Of a stretch of 64,000 nucleotides of DNA, positions 36,430 to 45,328 are shown piece after piece. Position 1 is the first letter of the stretch; each line of letters starts with the position of its first letter. The position numbers and the translations under genes are program-made. This DNA is from Flavobacterium sp. (GTDB taxonomy: Bacteria > Bacteroidota > Bacteroidia > Flavobacteriales > Flavobacteriaceae): assembly GCA_016787805.1 (NCBI GenBank), contig JAEUTY010000049.1:25928-89927 (forward strand), read 5' to 3'. The notes beneath the pieces are model-generated. The model had not been told where the DNA came from. It made no database searches and was given only the letters and a program-made list of their open reading frames with translations.

Positions 36430-36625
36430 GTTTCAAGTTTTTTAACCGCAAAGTCGCAAAGGCTTTACGCAAGGTTCGCAAAGTTTTTGATGGTTAAAGG
36501 TAATTATTTTTTTTGGAAACCTGTTAGAAAGATGGATTTCTTCTCTAGCCCCGATTGCAGGAAATGCCGCGCATGACGGAAAGCGGGACGAGTGTTCCTA
36601 ATGGAAAACTAGGTAGCTGCTTCGA
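36430..36625. repeat. Cluster of flavobacterial intergenic repeats
   Basis: Three kinds of repeat sit side by side: GTTTCAAGTTTCAAGTTTT (from about 36421), CGCAAAGTCGCAAAG with its echo TTCGCAAAG (36446-36483), and a TAGCCCCGATTGCAGGAAAT element with ACGGAAAGCGGGACGAG (36545-36592) that opens like the element at 31449. I recall such sequences between genes of many flavobacteria. No gene is visible here. Confidence 0.5.
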
Positions 36626-36688
36626 AAAACGACAACCAAATTAAATTGGAAAGATTACTTCTTCCGATTATCATCGGAATCGCAATAA

Positions 36689-38041
36689 CTAAAAGCCCAA
36701 GATTAATTTGGCGATGGAAAAGTAAATTAGGATTCCGAAAATGTCGTTGCTCGTAGTGATGAAAGGTCCGGTTGCCAAGGCAGGATCGATTCCGAATTTA
36801 TCCAACAAAAGCGGAATGGAAGTTCCGATAAGTGATGCGATGATGATTACAGAAACCAAAGCAATGGTAACGATGATTCCGATTTTGGTGTCAACACCCA
36901 GTAAAAAATGGCTTCCTAAAAATAAAACTGTTGCTAAAATTAATCCGTTGAGAAGGCTGAGTGAAATTTCTTTGAGTAATCGGTTGACGATTGTGCCACT
37001 AATGGTATGATTGGCCAAACCTTGCACGATGATCGCTGAGGATTGTACGCCTACATTTCCGGCCATCGCGGCGATAAGTGGCGTAAAGAAAAACAACTCT
37101 TTATGAAATTGCATAGCACCTTGAAAACCTTCAAGTAAAGTAACGCTGATGAAACCTCCAAAAAGTGCTAAAACTAGCCAAGGCAAACGCGCTTTGGTGA
37201 GTTCGAGGATGCTGTCATCGGCTTCAACGTCTTGTGAGATACCTGCTGCTAACTGGTAATCTTTGTCGGCTTCTTCCTTGATTACGTCTACGATGTCGTC
37301 GATGGTGATGCGACCTACCAATCTTCCCATTTCGTCAACCACTGGAATGGCTTCAAGGTCGTATTTCTGCATGATGCGTGCTACCTCAACATTGGAAGCA
37401 TTGACGCGAACCGAATCTACTTTTTTGATGTAGACTTCGCTTATTGGCGTTTTGGTAGAAGTAGTCAATAAATCTTTGAGCGATAGTCGTCCTTTGAGTC
37501 GATTTTCGTCGTCCACTACATAAATGGAATGTACACGCGTTACGTTTTCGGCTTGGATGCGCATTTCTTTTACGCAAGTGAGCACGTTCCAATTCTCATT
37601 GACTTTAACGAGCTCTTTTCCCATCAAACCTCCGGCAGTATCTTCGTCGTAGCGCAATAAGTCGACAATATCTTTGGCGTGTTCAACGTCTTCAAGTTCG
37701 GAGATTACTTCTTCTTTTTTACTTTCGGGAAGTTCGGCAATAATGTCGGCAGCATCGTCGGTATCCAATTCGTCGAGCTCTTCTGCAATTTCTTTTGGTG
37801 AAAGTGCGCGAAGGATTTTTTCACGAACATCATCTTCTAATTCGAGAAGAATTTCGGCTGTTTTTTCACTATCGAGTACCTTGAAAATATAGGTCGCTTC
37901 GGTAATATCAAGTTCTTCAAAAATTTCGGCAATATCAGCGTGGTGCAAATCGTTCAACAACACTTCCAATTCTTGGTCGTTTTTGTGGTGAATGAGTTGC
38001 TCTATTTGCTCTAAGAGTTCTTTGCTGATTTTAAATTGCAT
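36689..38041 (-). CDS. mgtE: Magnesium transporter MgtE
   Basis: Mg2+ channel/transporter, 450 residues. An N-terminal superhelical domain (acidic, Asp/Glu-rich, about 1-125) precedes two CBS domains (about 130-250; [19 protein letters not shown] and [19 protein letters not shown]) that gate the pore by sensing Mg2+. Five membrane helices follow (about 280-450), with [12 protein letters not shown] and the last-helix [20 protein letters not shown]. It overlaps ksgA by 11 bp. Confidence 0.95.
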   Translation of the reverse strand: MQFKISKELLEQIEQLIHHKNDQELEVLLNDLHHADIAEIFEELDITEATYIFKVLDSEKTAEILLELEDDVREKILRALSPKEIAEELDELDTDDAADIIAELPESKKEEVISELEDVEHAKDIVDLLRYDEDTAGGLMGKELVKVNENWNVLTCVKEMRIQAENVTRVHSIYVVDDENRLKGRLSLKDLLTTSTKTPISEVYIKKVDSVRVNASNVEVARIMQKYDLEAIPVVDEMGRLVGRITIDDIVDVIKEEADKDYQLAAGISQDVEADDSILELTKARLPWLVLALFGGFISVTLLEGFQGAMQFHKELFFFTPLIAAMAGNVGVQSSAIIVQGLANHTISGTIVNRLLKEISLSLLNGLILATVLFLGSHFLLGVDTKIGIIVTIALVSVIIIASLIGTSIPLLLDKFGIDPALATGPFITTSNDIFGILIYFSIAKLILGF

Positions 38042-38810
38042 TGGCTTCTATTTTTTGAGTAAGTTCAATGAATTGTTCTACCGAGAGTTGCTCTGGTCGG
38101 AGGTCAAAGATACTATCTTCTTTTAAATTATCAGTCAATTGAAACGATTTTAAGCTATTTCGTAATGTTTTTCGGCGTTGTTGGAAAGCCGTTTTCACTA
38201 CTGTAAAAAACAATTTTTCGTCGCAAGACAAATTGAAATTGGCTTTTCTGCGTAAGCGTAAAACTCCTGACTTCACTTTGGGAGGCGGATTGAATACATT
38301 TTCATGAACAGTAAAAAGGTATTCTGCATCGTAAAAAGCTTGGGTTAATACCGATAGAATTCCGTAGACTTTGCTTCCTTTTTTAGAGCAGATGCGTTCG
38401 GCTACTTCTTTTTGAAACATGCCGGAAAACTCTGGAATTTGGTTGCGTAATTCGAGTGCGCGAAACACAATTTGTGACGAAATATTGTAGGGAAAATTGC
38501 CGATAATGGCAAACGGTTTCCCTTCAAAAACTTCGTTGATATTGTACTTTAGAAAATCTTTGGAGATGATTTTCCCGTATAATTTTGGATAGTGTGCGTT
38601 CAAATAATCCACCGATTCATTGTCGATTTCGATGACATAAGTGGTGGTGGGTTTATCGAGCAAATATTTGGTCAAAACACCCATTCCTGGACCGATTTCG
38701 AGTATATTTTCATAACCCTCAAATGACAATGTATCGGCAATTTGTTGGGCGATGCTTTCGTCGGTAAGGAAATGCTGTCCGAGGTGTTTTTTGGCTTTTA
38801 CTTTTTCCAT
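38031..38810 (-). CDS. rsmA: 16S rRNA (adenine1518-N6/adenine1519-N6) dimethyltransferase
   Basis: KsgA/RsmA dimethylates two adenines in helix 45 of 16S rRNA. The start [18 protein letters not shown], the SAM motif [21 protein letters not shown] and the catalytic NFPYNISS (motif IV, N-[LF]-P-Y) are all present. I take the ATG at 38810 ([10 protein letters not shown]), leaving about 259 residues. Its end overlaps mgtE by 11 bp. Confidence 0.95.
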   Translation of the reverse strand: MEKVKAKKHLGQHFLTDESIAQQIADTLSFEGYENILEIGPGMGVLTKYLLDKPTTTYVIEIDNESVDYLNAHYPKLYGKIISKDFLKYNINEVFEGKPFAIIGNFPYNISSQIVFRALELRNQIPEFSGMFQKEVAERICSKKGSKVYGILSVLTQAFYDAEYLFTVHENVFNPPPKVKSGVLRLRRKANFNLSCDEKLFFTVVKTAFQQRRKTLRNSLKSFQLTDNLKEDSIFDLRPEQLSVEQFIELTQKIEANAI

Positions 38811-38816
38811 AGTCAT

Positions 38817-38900
38817 TGCGAGGCACGAAGCAATCTCGCTTGTTTTTTTATTATTCGATTTTTTGCCACAAAGGCACTAGGTCGCTAAGGTTGTTTTTAC
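38817..38900. repeat. Flavobacterial intergenic repeats
   Basis: CATTGCGAGGCACGAAGCAA (38815-38834) and TTGCCACAAAGGCACTAGGT (38864-38883) resemble short repeats I recall from intergenic regions of many Bacteroidota genomes. They sit between rsmA and a nucleotidyltransferase gene; no ORF. Confidence 0.45.
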
Positions 38901-38922
38901 TAAGATTTGGAATGTATCCTTG

Positions 38923-39402
38923 TTATTTCTTTTTAACTTCTTGCAGTTGTTGAATGTCAAGTAAATCTTTGGGTCTGCCTGATTTTATTTTGCTTGTAAT
39001 TAAATCATCAAATGATAAAACGTTCCATTTCAGGAATTGAATTTCATCTTTCATCACAATCTCAGAATCATTATAGGCTTCATTAAAAGATTTATTAACC
39101 GAGAAATTCGTTATGAGTTCTAAATTTAAATCTTCTGGAGAAAATTTTATGGATATGTTTTGTTCTTGATTTTTTACTTTTTCAGGAAAATCATCCATCT
39201 TATACCCCATTTCTTTGAAAACAACGATTAAATTTTTAAAATTCTCAGGTGTTGTTTCAATCCAGAAATCGACATCTGCTGAATGACGTTGGTAGCCATG
39301 AAAATTGACTGCTCCACCGCCAACCATAATCATACGAACAGCATGCTTATTAGCAAGTATAATAAATTGATCGAAGTTTTGTTCCCAAATTCTAGCCATC
39401 AT
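38923..39402 (-). CDS. Nucleotidyltransferase-fold protein (MNT/AbiEii-like)
   Basis: About 159 residues. MIMVGGGAVNFHGYQRHSAD followed by VDFWIE carries the G-G plus D-x-D pattern of the polymerase-beta nucleotidyltransferase fold; the third acidic residue is probably in DLNLELIT. The end (DLITSKIKSGRPKDLLDIQQL) matches the conserved tail of AbiEii/DUF6036-type enzymes. I start at the tandem ATGs at 39402/39399, which overlap the end of a small upstream ORF. It may be the toxin of a toxin-antitoxin pair or a stand-alone modifier. Confidence 0.75.
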   Translation of the reverse strand: MMARIWEQNFDQFIILANKHAVRMIMVGGGAVNFHGYQRHSADVDFWIETTPENFKNLIVVFKEMGYKMDDFPEKVKNQEQNISIKFSPEDLNLELITNFSVNKSFNEAYNDSEIVMKDEIQFLKWNVLSFDDLITSKIKSGRPKDLLDIQQLQEVKKK

Positions 39403-39586
39403 TTTTGGTATTGATGACAATTACAAAATTGTCTTTATTTTTGTCTTCTTTGGTTTGTACTGGGAATTTGCTCATTTGTTCCATCAATCTGAAAAAAGCA
39501 TATAATCGTTCTACTTTTGACAATTTTAAAAATTCATCTTGTTGTAGTTGGTTACTTTCTTCTTTGGTTTGAAAACGCAATTCCAT
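39392..39586 (-). CDS. Small charged protein paired with the nucleotidyltransferase
   Basis: 64 residues, highly charged, helical in the middle (LKLSKVERLYAFFRLMEQMS). Its end overlaps the start of the nucleotidyltransferase gene by about 11 bp, and it starts 11 bp after the DUF4286 gene. Size and coupling suit an antitoxin or partner subunit. I see no known DNA-binding or HEPN motif. Confidence 0.6.
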   Translation of the reverse strand: MELRFQTKEESNQLQQDEFLKLSKVERLYAFFRLMEQMSKFPVQTKEDKNKDNFVIVINTKNDG

Positions 39587-39597
39587 TTTTTTGTCTT

Positions 39598-39921
39598 TTA
39601 ATTCGTATGAAAAAACTCTGATATCATTTCGAGTTCGGTTCGGAAGGCGAGCATTTTATCGCCAAACAATCGGCTGCCTTCCTCGCGCAAACGCGGTGCA
39701 TCTTCGTTGTAATAACGTTGTAAGGTTTCTTTGCTGTCAGTTGTATATTGAATCGCATAAGTAATTCCGCCCATTTCTTCGTCGACTAATACTTTTACCA
39801 TTCGAGCTGAAGTAAATTTGCCAGTTGCAAGAACATCGTTGATGTGTTTGGTTTGCATCCAATTCATCCATTGATCGTGCACACTTTCGTGGATATTGAT
39901 GGTTACGTTGTATAAAATCAT
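39598..39921 (-). CDS. DUF4286 family protein
   Basis: 107 residues, opening MILYNVTINIHESVHDQWMN and with YAIQYTTDSKETLQRYY; this is the DUF4286 pattern, a small ferredoxin-like alpha/beta fold. Function unknown. It lies between the TPR protein and the small ORF/nucleotidyltransferase pair on the same strand. Confidence 0.85.
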   Translation of the reverse strand: MILYNVTINIHESVHDQWMNWMQTKHINDVLATGKFTSARMVKVLVDEEMGGITYAIQYTTDSKETLQRYYNEDAPRLREEGSRLFGDKMLAFRTELEMISEFFHTN

Positions 39922-40026
39922 TTGTTGTTTGTTAGGTCAAAATGTAAATCTGAATTTTTTTTGAATGCTGATTAAATAAATTAGTAAAATCATTGACATT
40001 GATTTTTGATATTGTCATTGAAATTG

Positions 40027-41802
40027 CTAAATATCTTTATCGCCGCGCAATTGCCTATACTTCTTCTGCGCATTGACAAAATAAATACTGTCTTCGTGGT
40101 TCATAATTAGGGCTTCATAAAGCGGTTTTGCATTGTCAAAATCTTTGAGTTGATTGTAAATTTCGGCCGAAAAATACAAGGCTTCATCAATGTAAATGCA
40201 TTCTTTATGGTTGTCTAAAATTTGTTTGTATTGACTCAAGGCTGATGTAAAATCGTTTTGTGCTTCGTACATTTTTCCAATTCGCAATAGCGCAACAGGC
40301 TCAATGGGTTCGCCTTTGTGTTCTTTTAAAATGGTTTGAAAAGCGGCCAAAGCATCGGATGTTTTTTTCTGAAAAAGAAGGAAATCAGCACGCGCAAATT
40401 TCTTTAAAGCGACTTGCGTTGAATCTTCGACTGTATTATCAGAAATCAACAAAAACAAATCGAGTGCATCGTTGGCAATGAGTTGCGTTGAGGCCGATTT
40501 AAGCACTTTTAATTGGTGATTTGCCCATTGAAAATCGTTTTTAAAATAACTGGTTTTGGCGGTTTTAAAACTCGCTTCTTGTCCTAGAACATCGTTATGC
40601 ATGTCGGTTTCTACTTGCGAAAAGTAAATTAAAGCTTGGTTGAATTTTTCTTCAAAAAGCAAGGTTTCTCCTAACTCCATTTTGATTTCAGCTACTTGGT
40701 ACTTGTCTAAAGGCATTTCCAAAGTATTTTTCAAAATCTGTTTGCCTAGTTCTGGGTTTTTGAGTTGAAAAGTAGCAAAATGAGATTTGATTTTGAGCAA
40801 TGCCAAACTGAACGGGCTTACGCCAAATTCTTTAATTAAATTGTCCAATTCGCTATCGATAGAAGGAAAATCTTTTTCGGTAGCATGATCTATTTTGAGT
40901 TGCATTAAATAGGCATGTGATTGAATTTGTAAGTCTAAATCTTTAGTATTGGCAAGTACAAATTCCAGTATTTCTTTGGCTACTTCTGGTTCGTTTTCTT
41001 CAATGGCCAATTGGGCTAAATTGACAATATTGGCAAAAGTATCGGGATTACGTTTGTAAATGGCTTTTTCCTGAATGAAAGCCTTTCCATACTCTTTCAT
41101 TTGGGTGTAATACCAACTCAAATATTGGTTCCAAAAAATATCTTGTGATTTTTGAACGCGTGTTAACAATGCTTTTTTTAGCAACTCATTAAAAGTTACA
41201 CTGCTGTCTTCGGTCATGAATCGCGCCAATTGGTTTTGAATCATGATTAAATTTTGTGGATTGCTGTACGAATCGACCAAAAACATTTCAATCATCATTT
41301 CCATATCGCCTTTTTGCCCATAAAGCAATGCCATTTGGTAATTGAATTTGAAATTAGGCTCTTTTTGCAAGGCTAATTGATACGCTTTTAACGCATAATC
41401 GATCAAACCTCTTTTTTCAAATTGATATGCTATACCATAAACCTCAGCGGGCGTTTTGTTAATTCTTTCGATGGCATCATCGTAGTATTTTGTGGCCTTG
41501 TTTTGGTCTTTTTGCAGTTGGTAATTGTAGCCTAATTCAACAACCGTTCCACCTTGTTTGAACTTAGTTATTTGTGTAACTAATGCTTTTTCAGCCTTTT
41601 CGTATTGTTGCAATTGCTGATAACACTCAATTACGCGGTAAAAATAATTGAAATTCCCTGGTTGGGTTTTTAATAAATCTTCGTAGTTGAGGAGTGCTTT
41701 TTCGAATTCGCCTCTATCATAATAATTGGCTGCTAATTGTTCGTTTTGCGCGCGAACCAAAAGCAGTGAAAATAAAAACAATAGCGAAAAAAGTTTTTTC
41801 AT
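40027..41802 (-). CDS. Exported tetratricopeptide-repeat protein
   Basis: 591 residues from the ATG at 41802, which starts a signal peptide (MKKLFSLLFLFSLLLVRAQ); the upstream in-frame ATG would not. The whole mature part is TPR-like helical pairs (ANYYDRGEFEKALLNYEDLL near the start, IGKMYEAQNDFTSALSQYKQ near the end). Probably a periplasmic scaffold. It is downstream of serS by 80 bp. Confidence 0.8.
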   Translation of the reverse strand: MKKLFSLLFLFSLLLVRAQNEQLAANYYDRGEFEKALLNYEDLLKTQPGNFNYFYRVIECYQQLQQYEKAEKALVTQITKFKQGGTVVELGYNYQLQKDQNKATKYYDDAIERINKTPAEVYGIAYQFEKRGLIDYALKAYQLALQKEPNFKFNYQMALLYGQKGDMEMMIEMFLVDSYSNPQNLIMIQNQLARFMTEDSSVTFNELLKKALLTRVQKSQDIFWNQYLSWYYTQMKEYGKAFIQEKAIYKRNPDTFANIVNLAQLAIEENEPEVAKEILEFVLANTKDLDLQIQSHAYLMQLKIDHATEKDFPSIDSELDNLIKEFGVSPFSLALLKIKSHFATFQLKNPELGKQILKNTLEMPLDKYQVAEIKMELGETLLFEEKFNQALIYFSQVETDMHNDVLGQEASFKTAKTSYFKNDFQWANHQLKVLKSASTQLIANDALDLFLLISDNTVEDSTQVALKKFARADFLLFQKKTSDALAAFQTILKEHKGEPIEPVALLRIGKMYEAQNDFTSALSQYKQILDNHKECIYIDEALYFSAEIYNQLKDFDNAKPLYEALIMNHEDSIYFVNAQKKYRQLRGDKDI

Positions 41803-41882
41803 TCTGATTGTATTAAAAAACAATGTACTAAAATAACACATTTTGTGCCAATTTAGTACATTATTTAGAGTAAGATTAACTT

Positions 41883-43154
41883 TTAGTTAATGATATCAAA
41901 TCCGGTGTACTTACGAAGTACTTCAGGAACTACAATTCCTTCTGGCGTTTGGTAATTTTCTATGATTCCGGCCATGACTCTTGGCAAGGCTAATGAACTT
42001 CCGTTTAAGGTATGTGCCAATTGGTTTTTGCCGTCTTTGTCGCGGAAACGCAATTTCAAACGATTGGCCTGAAACGTTTCAAAGTTCGACACCGAACTGA
42101 TTTCCAGCCAACGATCTTGAGCAGTTGAAAACACTTCAAAATCGTACGTTAAAGCCGATGCAAAACTCATATCGCCACCACACAAACGCAAAATTCGGAA
42201 CGGTAATTTCAGTTCACGCATGATGTTTTTAACGTGTTCTACCATTCCATCTAAAGCTTCATATGATTTATCTGGATGTTCGATGCGCACAATTTCTACT
42301 TTATCAAATTGATGCAAACGATTCAATCCACGAACGTGTGCACCGTAGGAACCTGCTTCTCTTCGGAAACAGGGCGTATAACCTGTACACAAAACAGGCA
42401 ATTCGTTTTCGTTTAAAATTACATCTCTAAAAATATTCGTAACCGGAACTTCGGCTGTTGGAATCAAATACAAATCATCCAAACCTACGTGGTACATTTG
42501 ACCTTCTTTATCAGGCAATTGTCCTGTTCCAAAACCTGAAGCTTCGTTGACCAAATGAGGCACTTGGTATTCTTGGTAACCTGCATCGGTATTTTTATCT
42601 AAGAAATACGAAATTAAGGCGCGTTGGAGTTTGGCTCCTTTTCCTTTGTAAACTGGAAAACCAGCGCCTGTAATTTTAACACCTAATTCAAAATCGATGA
42701 TGTCGTATTTTTTTACTAATTCCCAGTGAGGTAAAGCACCTTCGTGTAAAACAGGAATATCGCCTTCTTGAAAAACATTCAAATTTTCTTCAGGAGTTTT
42801 CCCTTCTGGAACGATTTCCGCTGGAAGATTCGGCAACAAGTACATTTTTTGCTGCAAATCAGTAGCAAAAACGTCTAATTTTTCAGAAAGTTCTTTGCTT
42901 TTTTCTTTCAGTTGCACCGTTTTTTGTTTCAGAATTTCGGCTTTTGCTTTTTCACCGTTTTTCATCATTTCGCCTATGTCTTTGGACAGTTTATTAGATT
43001 CGGCTAAGGTGTTGTCTAATTCTACTTGAGTGCTTCGTCGATTTTCATCCAACTGAATTACTTCTTCTACAATAGCTTTGGCATCCATGTGCTTTTTGGC
43101 TAATGCTTTAATAACATTTTCCTTGTTTTCTCTAATAACGCTTAATTGTAACAT
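41883..43154 (-). CDS. serS: Seryl-tRNA synthetase
   Basis: Charges tRNA-Ser; class II synthetase. The N-terminal tRNA-binding coiled coil (about 30-100) is followed by the catalytic core with motif 2 CFRREAGSYGAHVRGLNRLH and motif 3 near GSSLALPRVMAGIIENYQ. 423 residues, full length. Confidence 0.97.
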   Translation of the reverse strand: MLQLSVIRENKENVIKALAKKHMDAKAIVEEVIQLDENRRSTQVELDNTLAESNKLSKDIGEMMKNGEKAKAEILKQKTVQLKEKSKELSEKLDVFATDLQQKMYLLPNLPAEIVPEGKTPEENLNVFQEGDIPVLHEGALPHWELVKKYDIIDFELGVKITGAGFPVYKGKGAKLQRALISYFLDKNTDAGYQEYQVPHLVNEASGFGTGQLPDKEGQMYHVGLDDLYLIPTAEVPVTNIFRDVILNENELPVLCTGYTPCFRREAGSYGAHVRGLNRLHQFDKVEIVRIEHPDKSYEALDGMVEHVKNIMRELKLPFRILRLCGGDMSFASALTYDFEVFSTAQDRWLEISSVSNFETFQANRLKLRFRDKDGKNQLAHTLNGSSLALPRVMAGIIENYQTPEGIVVPEVLRKYTGFDIIN

Positions 43155-43177
43155 GACTTTTAATGAATTTAAGGTTG

Positions 43178-43185
43178 CAAATTTA
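43178..43185 (-). promoter_or_regulatory. Candidate -7 box for serS
   Basis: On the minus strand TAAATTTG fits TAnnTTTG, 23 bp before the start codon; no clear -33 box. Confidence 0.4.
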
Positions 43186-43333
43186 ATGAATTGATTTTGA
43201 TTTTCAGAAACAATTTACCAGAATCAAACAACCAATTAAATCAGTCATTCACAGCTGTTTATACGAGTTTTAGCAAATGTTTAGTAAACAGTTGGAAAAG
43301 ATTTTATTATATTCGCAAAAATTTAAAACTATT

Positions 43334-45253
43334 ATGAAAAAAACCTACTTAATTGTACTTTTATTATCCTTGGGTGTTGCTTTTGCCCAAAGTCGCCGTG
43401 AGGAAAGAATACAATTGGCTGAAGCCGAAATGAAGTCGGCCGCTGGCACATTTGAAATTCAAGTAAATCCCAACACCTTGAATTACGATATTACGTACCA
43501 TCGATTGGATTTTACAATCAATCCTTCGGTTAAGTTCATCACAGGAAAGGTAACTACAACTTATACAGCATTAGCCAATATGAACACTATTACCTTTGAC
43601 TTTGCCAATTCGCTTACAGTAAGTTCGGTAAAAATGGGAACTACCAATTTGGCTTTTGTTGAAAACACTAGTAACGAACTTATTATTACATTGCCATCTA
43701 CCCAATTACAAGGAACATCGGCCACAGTGGAAGTGAATTATTCGGGAGTTCCACCTGTAAATGGTTTTGATTCTTTCGTACAAACTACACATGCTGGTTC
43801 GCCAATTATTTGGACATTATCTGAACCTTTTGGCGCAAGAGATTGGTGGCCTTGTAAGCAAGATTTGAACGACAAAATTGATAGTATCGATGTTTACATT
43901 ACGGCTCCATCACAATATATTAGTGTTTCAAATGGTGTTGAAACTACTGCACCAGTCATCAGTGGAAGTAACAAAACAACTCACTTTCATCACAGCTATC
44001 CTATTCCGGCCTACTTGATTGCGATTGCTTGTACCAATTATTCTGTATACGAACAAACTGCTGGAACAGCACCCGATGATTTTCCAATCATCAATTATAT
44101 ATTTCCTGAAAACCTTGCCTCTGCGCAATCAGATTTAGATGTTACACCAGATATAATGAATTTCTTTTCTGCTCAATTTGAACCGTATCCTTTTAAAAAT
44201 GAAAAATACGGTCATGCTCAATTTAGTTGGGGAGGCGGAATGGAGCACACCACTGTTTCTTTTATGGTGAATTTTAGTCGCGGTTTGATTGCTCATGAAA
44301 TGGCTCATCAATGGTTTGGTGACAAAGTAACATGTGGTACATGGAAAGACATATGGTTGAATGAAGGTTTTGCTACGTATTTGGCGGCCATGGTAATTGA
44401 AGAATTTGATGGACCAGATGCTTTTATTGCTGAAAAAGCCGATATGATTGACTATATTACTTCGCAACCCAACGGAAATGTCTATTTAACAGATACACAA
44501 GCTACTAATGTCAACCGTATTTTTAGTGGAAGACTTTCGTATGATAAAGGAGCTATGGTTTTGGAAATGCTTCGCTTTAAAATGGGCGATGCTGATTTTT
44601 TTCAAGCCTTACGTAATTATTTAGCCGACACTAATTTAGCATACAAATACGCAGTAACAACCGATTTAATCGGACATTTAGAAGCTGTTTATGGCAATCA
44701 ATTGGATGAGTTTTTTAACGATTGGATTTTCAATCAAGGCTATCCAACTTATGATATAACTGTGGCTAACATTGGCAATGGTCAAGCCTTATTTACAGTA
44801 AACCAAACACAGTCGGATGCTTCGGTAAATTATTTTGAAATGCCAGTTCCTGTAAGAGTTTATGGTTCTGGAGGTCAACAAATGGATTTGGTTTTGGATA
44901 ACACTGTTGTTGGTGAAACCTTTATCGAAAATGTTCCTTTTGCTATCACTTCTATCGATTTTGATCCTGACAAGCATATTATTTCCAGAAATAGTAATGC
45001 CACTTTGGCCACAACTGCTTTTGAAATGGAGAGTGTTATTACTGTAGCTCCTAACCCAGCTTCCAACTTTGTTTCAATACAAACTCCTTCATCTGTAAAT
45101 GTTGAATCGGTTTCAATTTACAATCATTTAGGCCAATTAGTAGCCACAAAAAATTCGGCTAATTTTTCAATTACTGAATTAGCAACTGGAGTACTTTTCT
45201 TAGAAATCAAAACCTCTGAAGGTACTTTTCATAAAAAAATGATAAAAAAATAG
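43334..45253 (+). CDS. Secreted M1-family aminopeptidase with T9SS sorting domain
   Basis: About 639 residues from the ATG at 43334, which opens a signal peptide (MKKTYLIVLLLSLGVAFAQ). The M1 N-terminal beta domain is followed by the thermolysin-like centre: GGGMEHTTVSF (exopeptidase motif) and LIAHEMAHQWFGDKV with LNEGFATYL (HExxH plus downstream Glu). The last about 80 residues (VAPNPASNFVSIQTPSS to GTFHKKMIKK) form a type A T9SS domain, so the enzyme is exported to the surface. It likely trims peptides for nutrition. Confidence 0.92.
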   Translation: MKKTYLIVLLLSLGVAFAQSRREERIQLAEAEMKSAAGTFEIQVNPNTLNYDITYHRLDFTINPSVKFITGKVTTTYTALANMNTITFDFANSLTVSSVKMGTTNLAFVENTSNELIITLPSTQLQGTSATVEVNYSGVPPVNGFDSFVQTTHAGSPIIWTLSEPFGARDWWPCKQDLNDKIDSIDVYITAPSQYISVSNGVETTAPVISGSNKTTHFHHSYPIPAYLIAIACTNYSVYEQTAGTAPDDFPIINYIFPENLASAQSDLDVTPDIMNFFSAQFEPYPFKNEKYGHAQFSWGGGMEHTTVSFMVNFSRGLIAHEMAHQWFGDKVTCGTWKDIWLNEGFATYLAAMVIEEFDGPDAFIAEKADMIDYITSQPNGNVYLTDTQATNVNRIFSGRLSYDKGAMVLEMLRFKMGDADFFQALRNYLADTNLAYKYAVTTDLIGHLEAVYGNQLDEFFNDWIFNQGYPTYDITVANIGNGQALFTVNQTQSDASVNYFEMPVPVRVYGSGGQQMDLVLDNTVVGETFIENVPFAITSIDFDPDKHIISRNSNATLATTAFEMESVITVAPNPASNFVSIQTPSSVNVESVSIYNHLGQLVATKNSANFSITELATGVLFLEIKTSEGTFHKKMIKK

Positions 45254-45275
45254 CATTCTCACACGATAGATTAAA

Positions 45276-45301
45276 AAAAGTAAGGTGAAAACCTTACTTT
45301 T
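45276..45301 (+). terminator. Hairpin terminator after the aminopeptidase gene
   Basis: AAAAGTAAGGT (45276-45286) and ACCTTACTTTT (45291-45301) form a perfect 11-bp stem with a GAAA tetraloop. Its 3' arm also contains TACTTTTG (45295-45302), a possible -7 box for rseP 27 bp further on. Confidence 0.65.
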
Positions 45302-45328
45302 GCGCGTTTATAACTCTCAAATCAAAAC

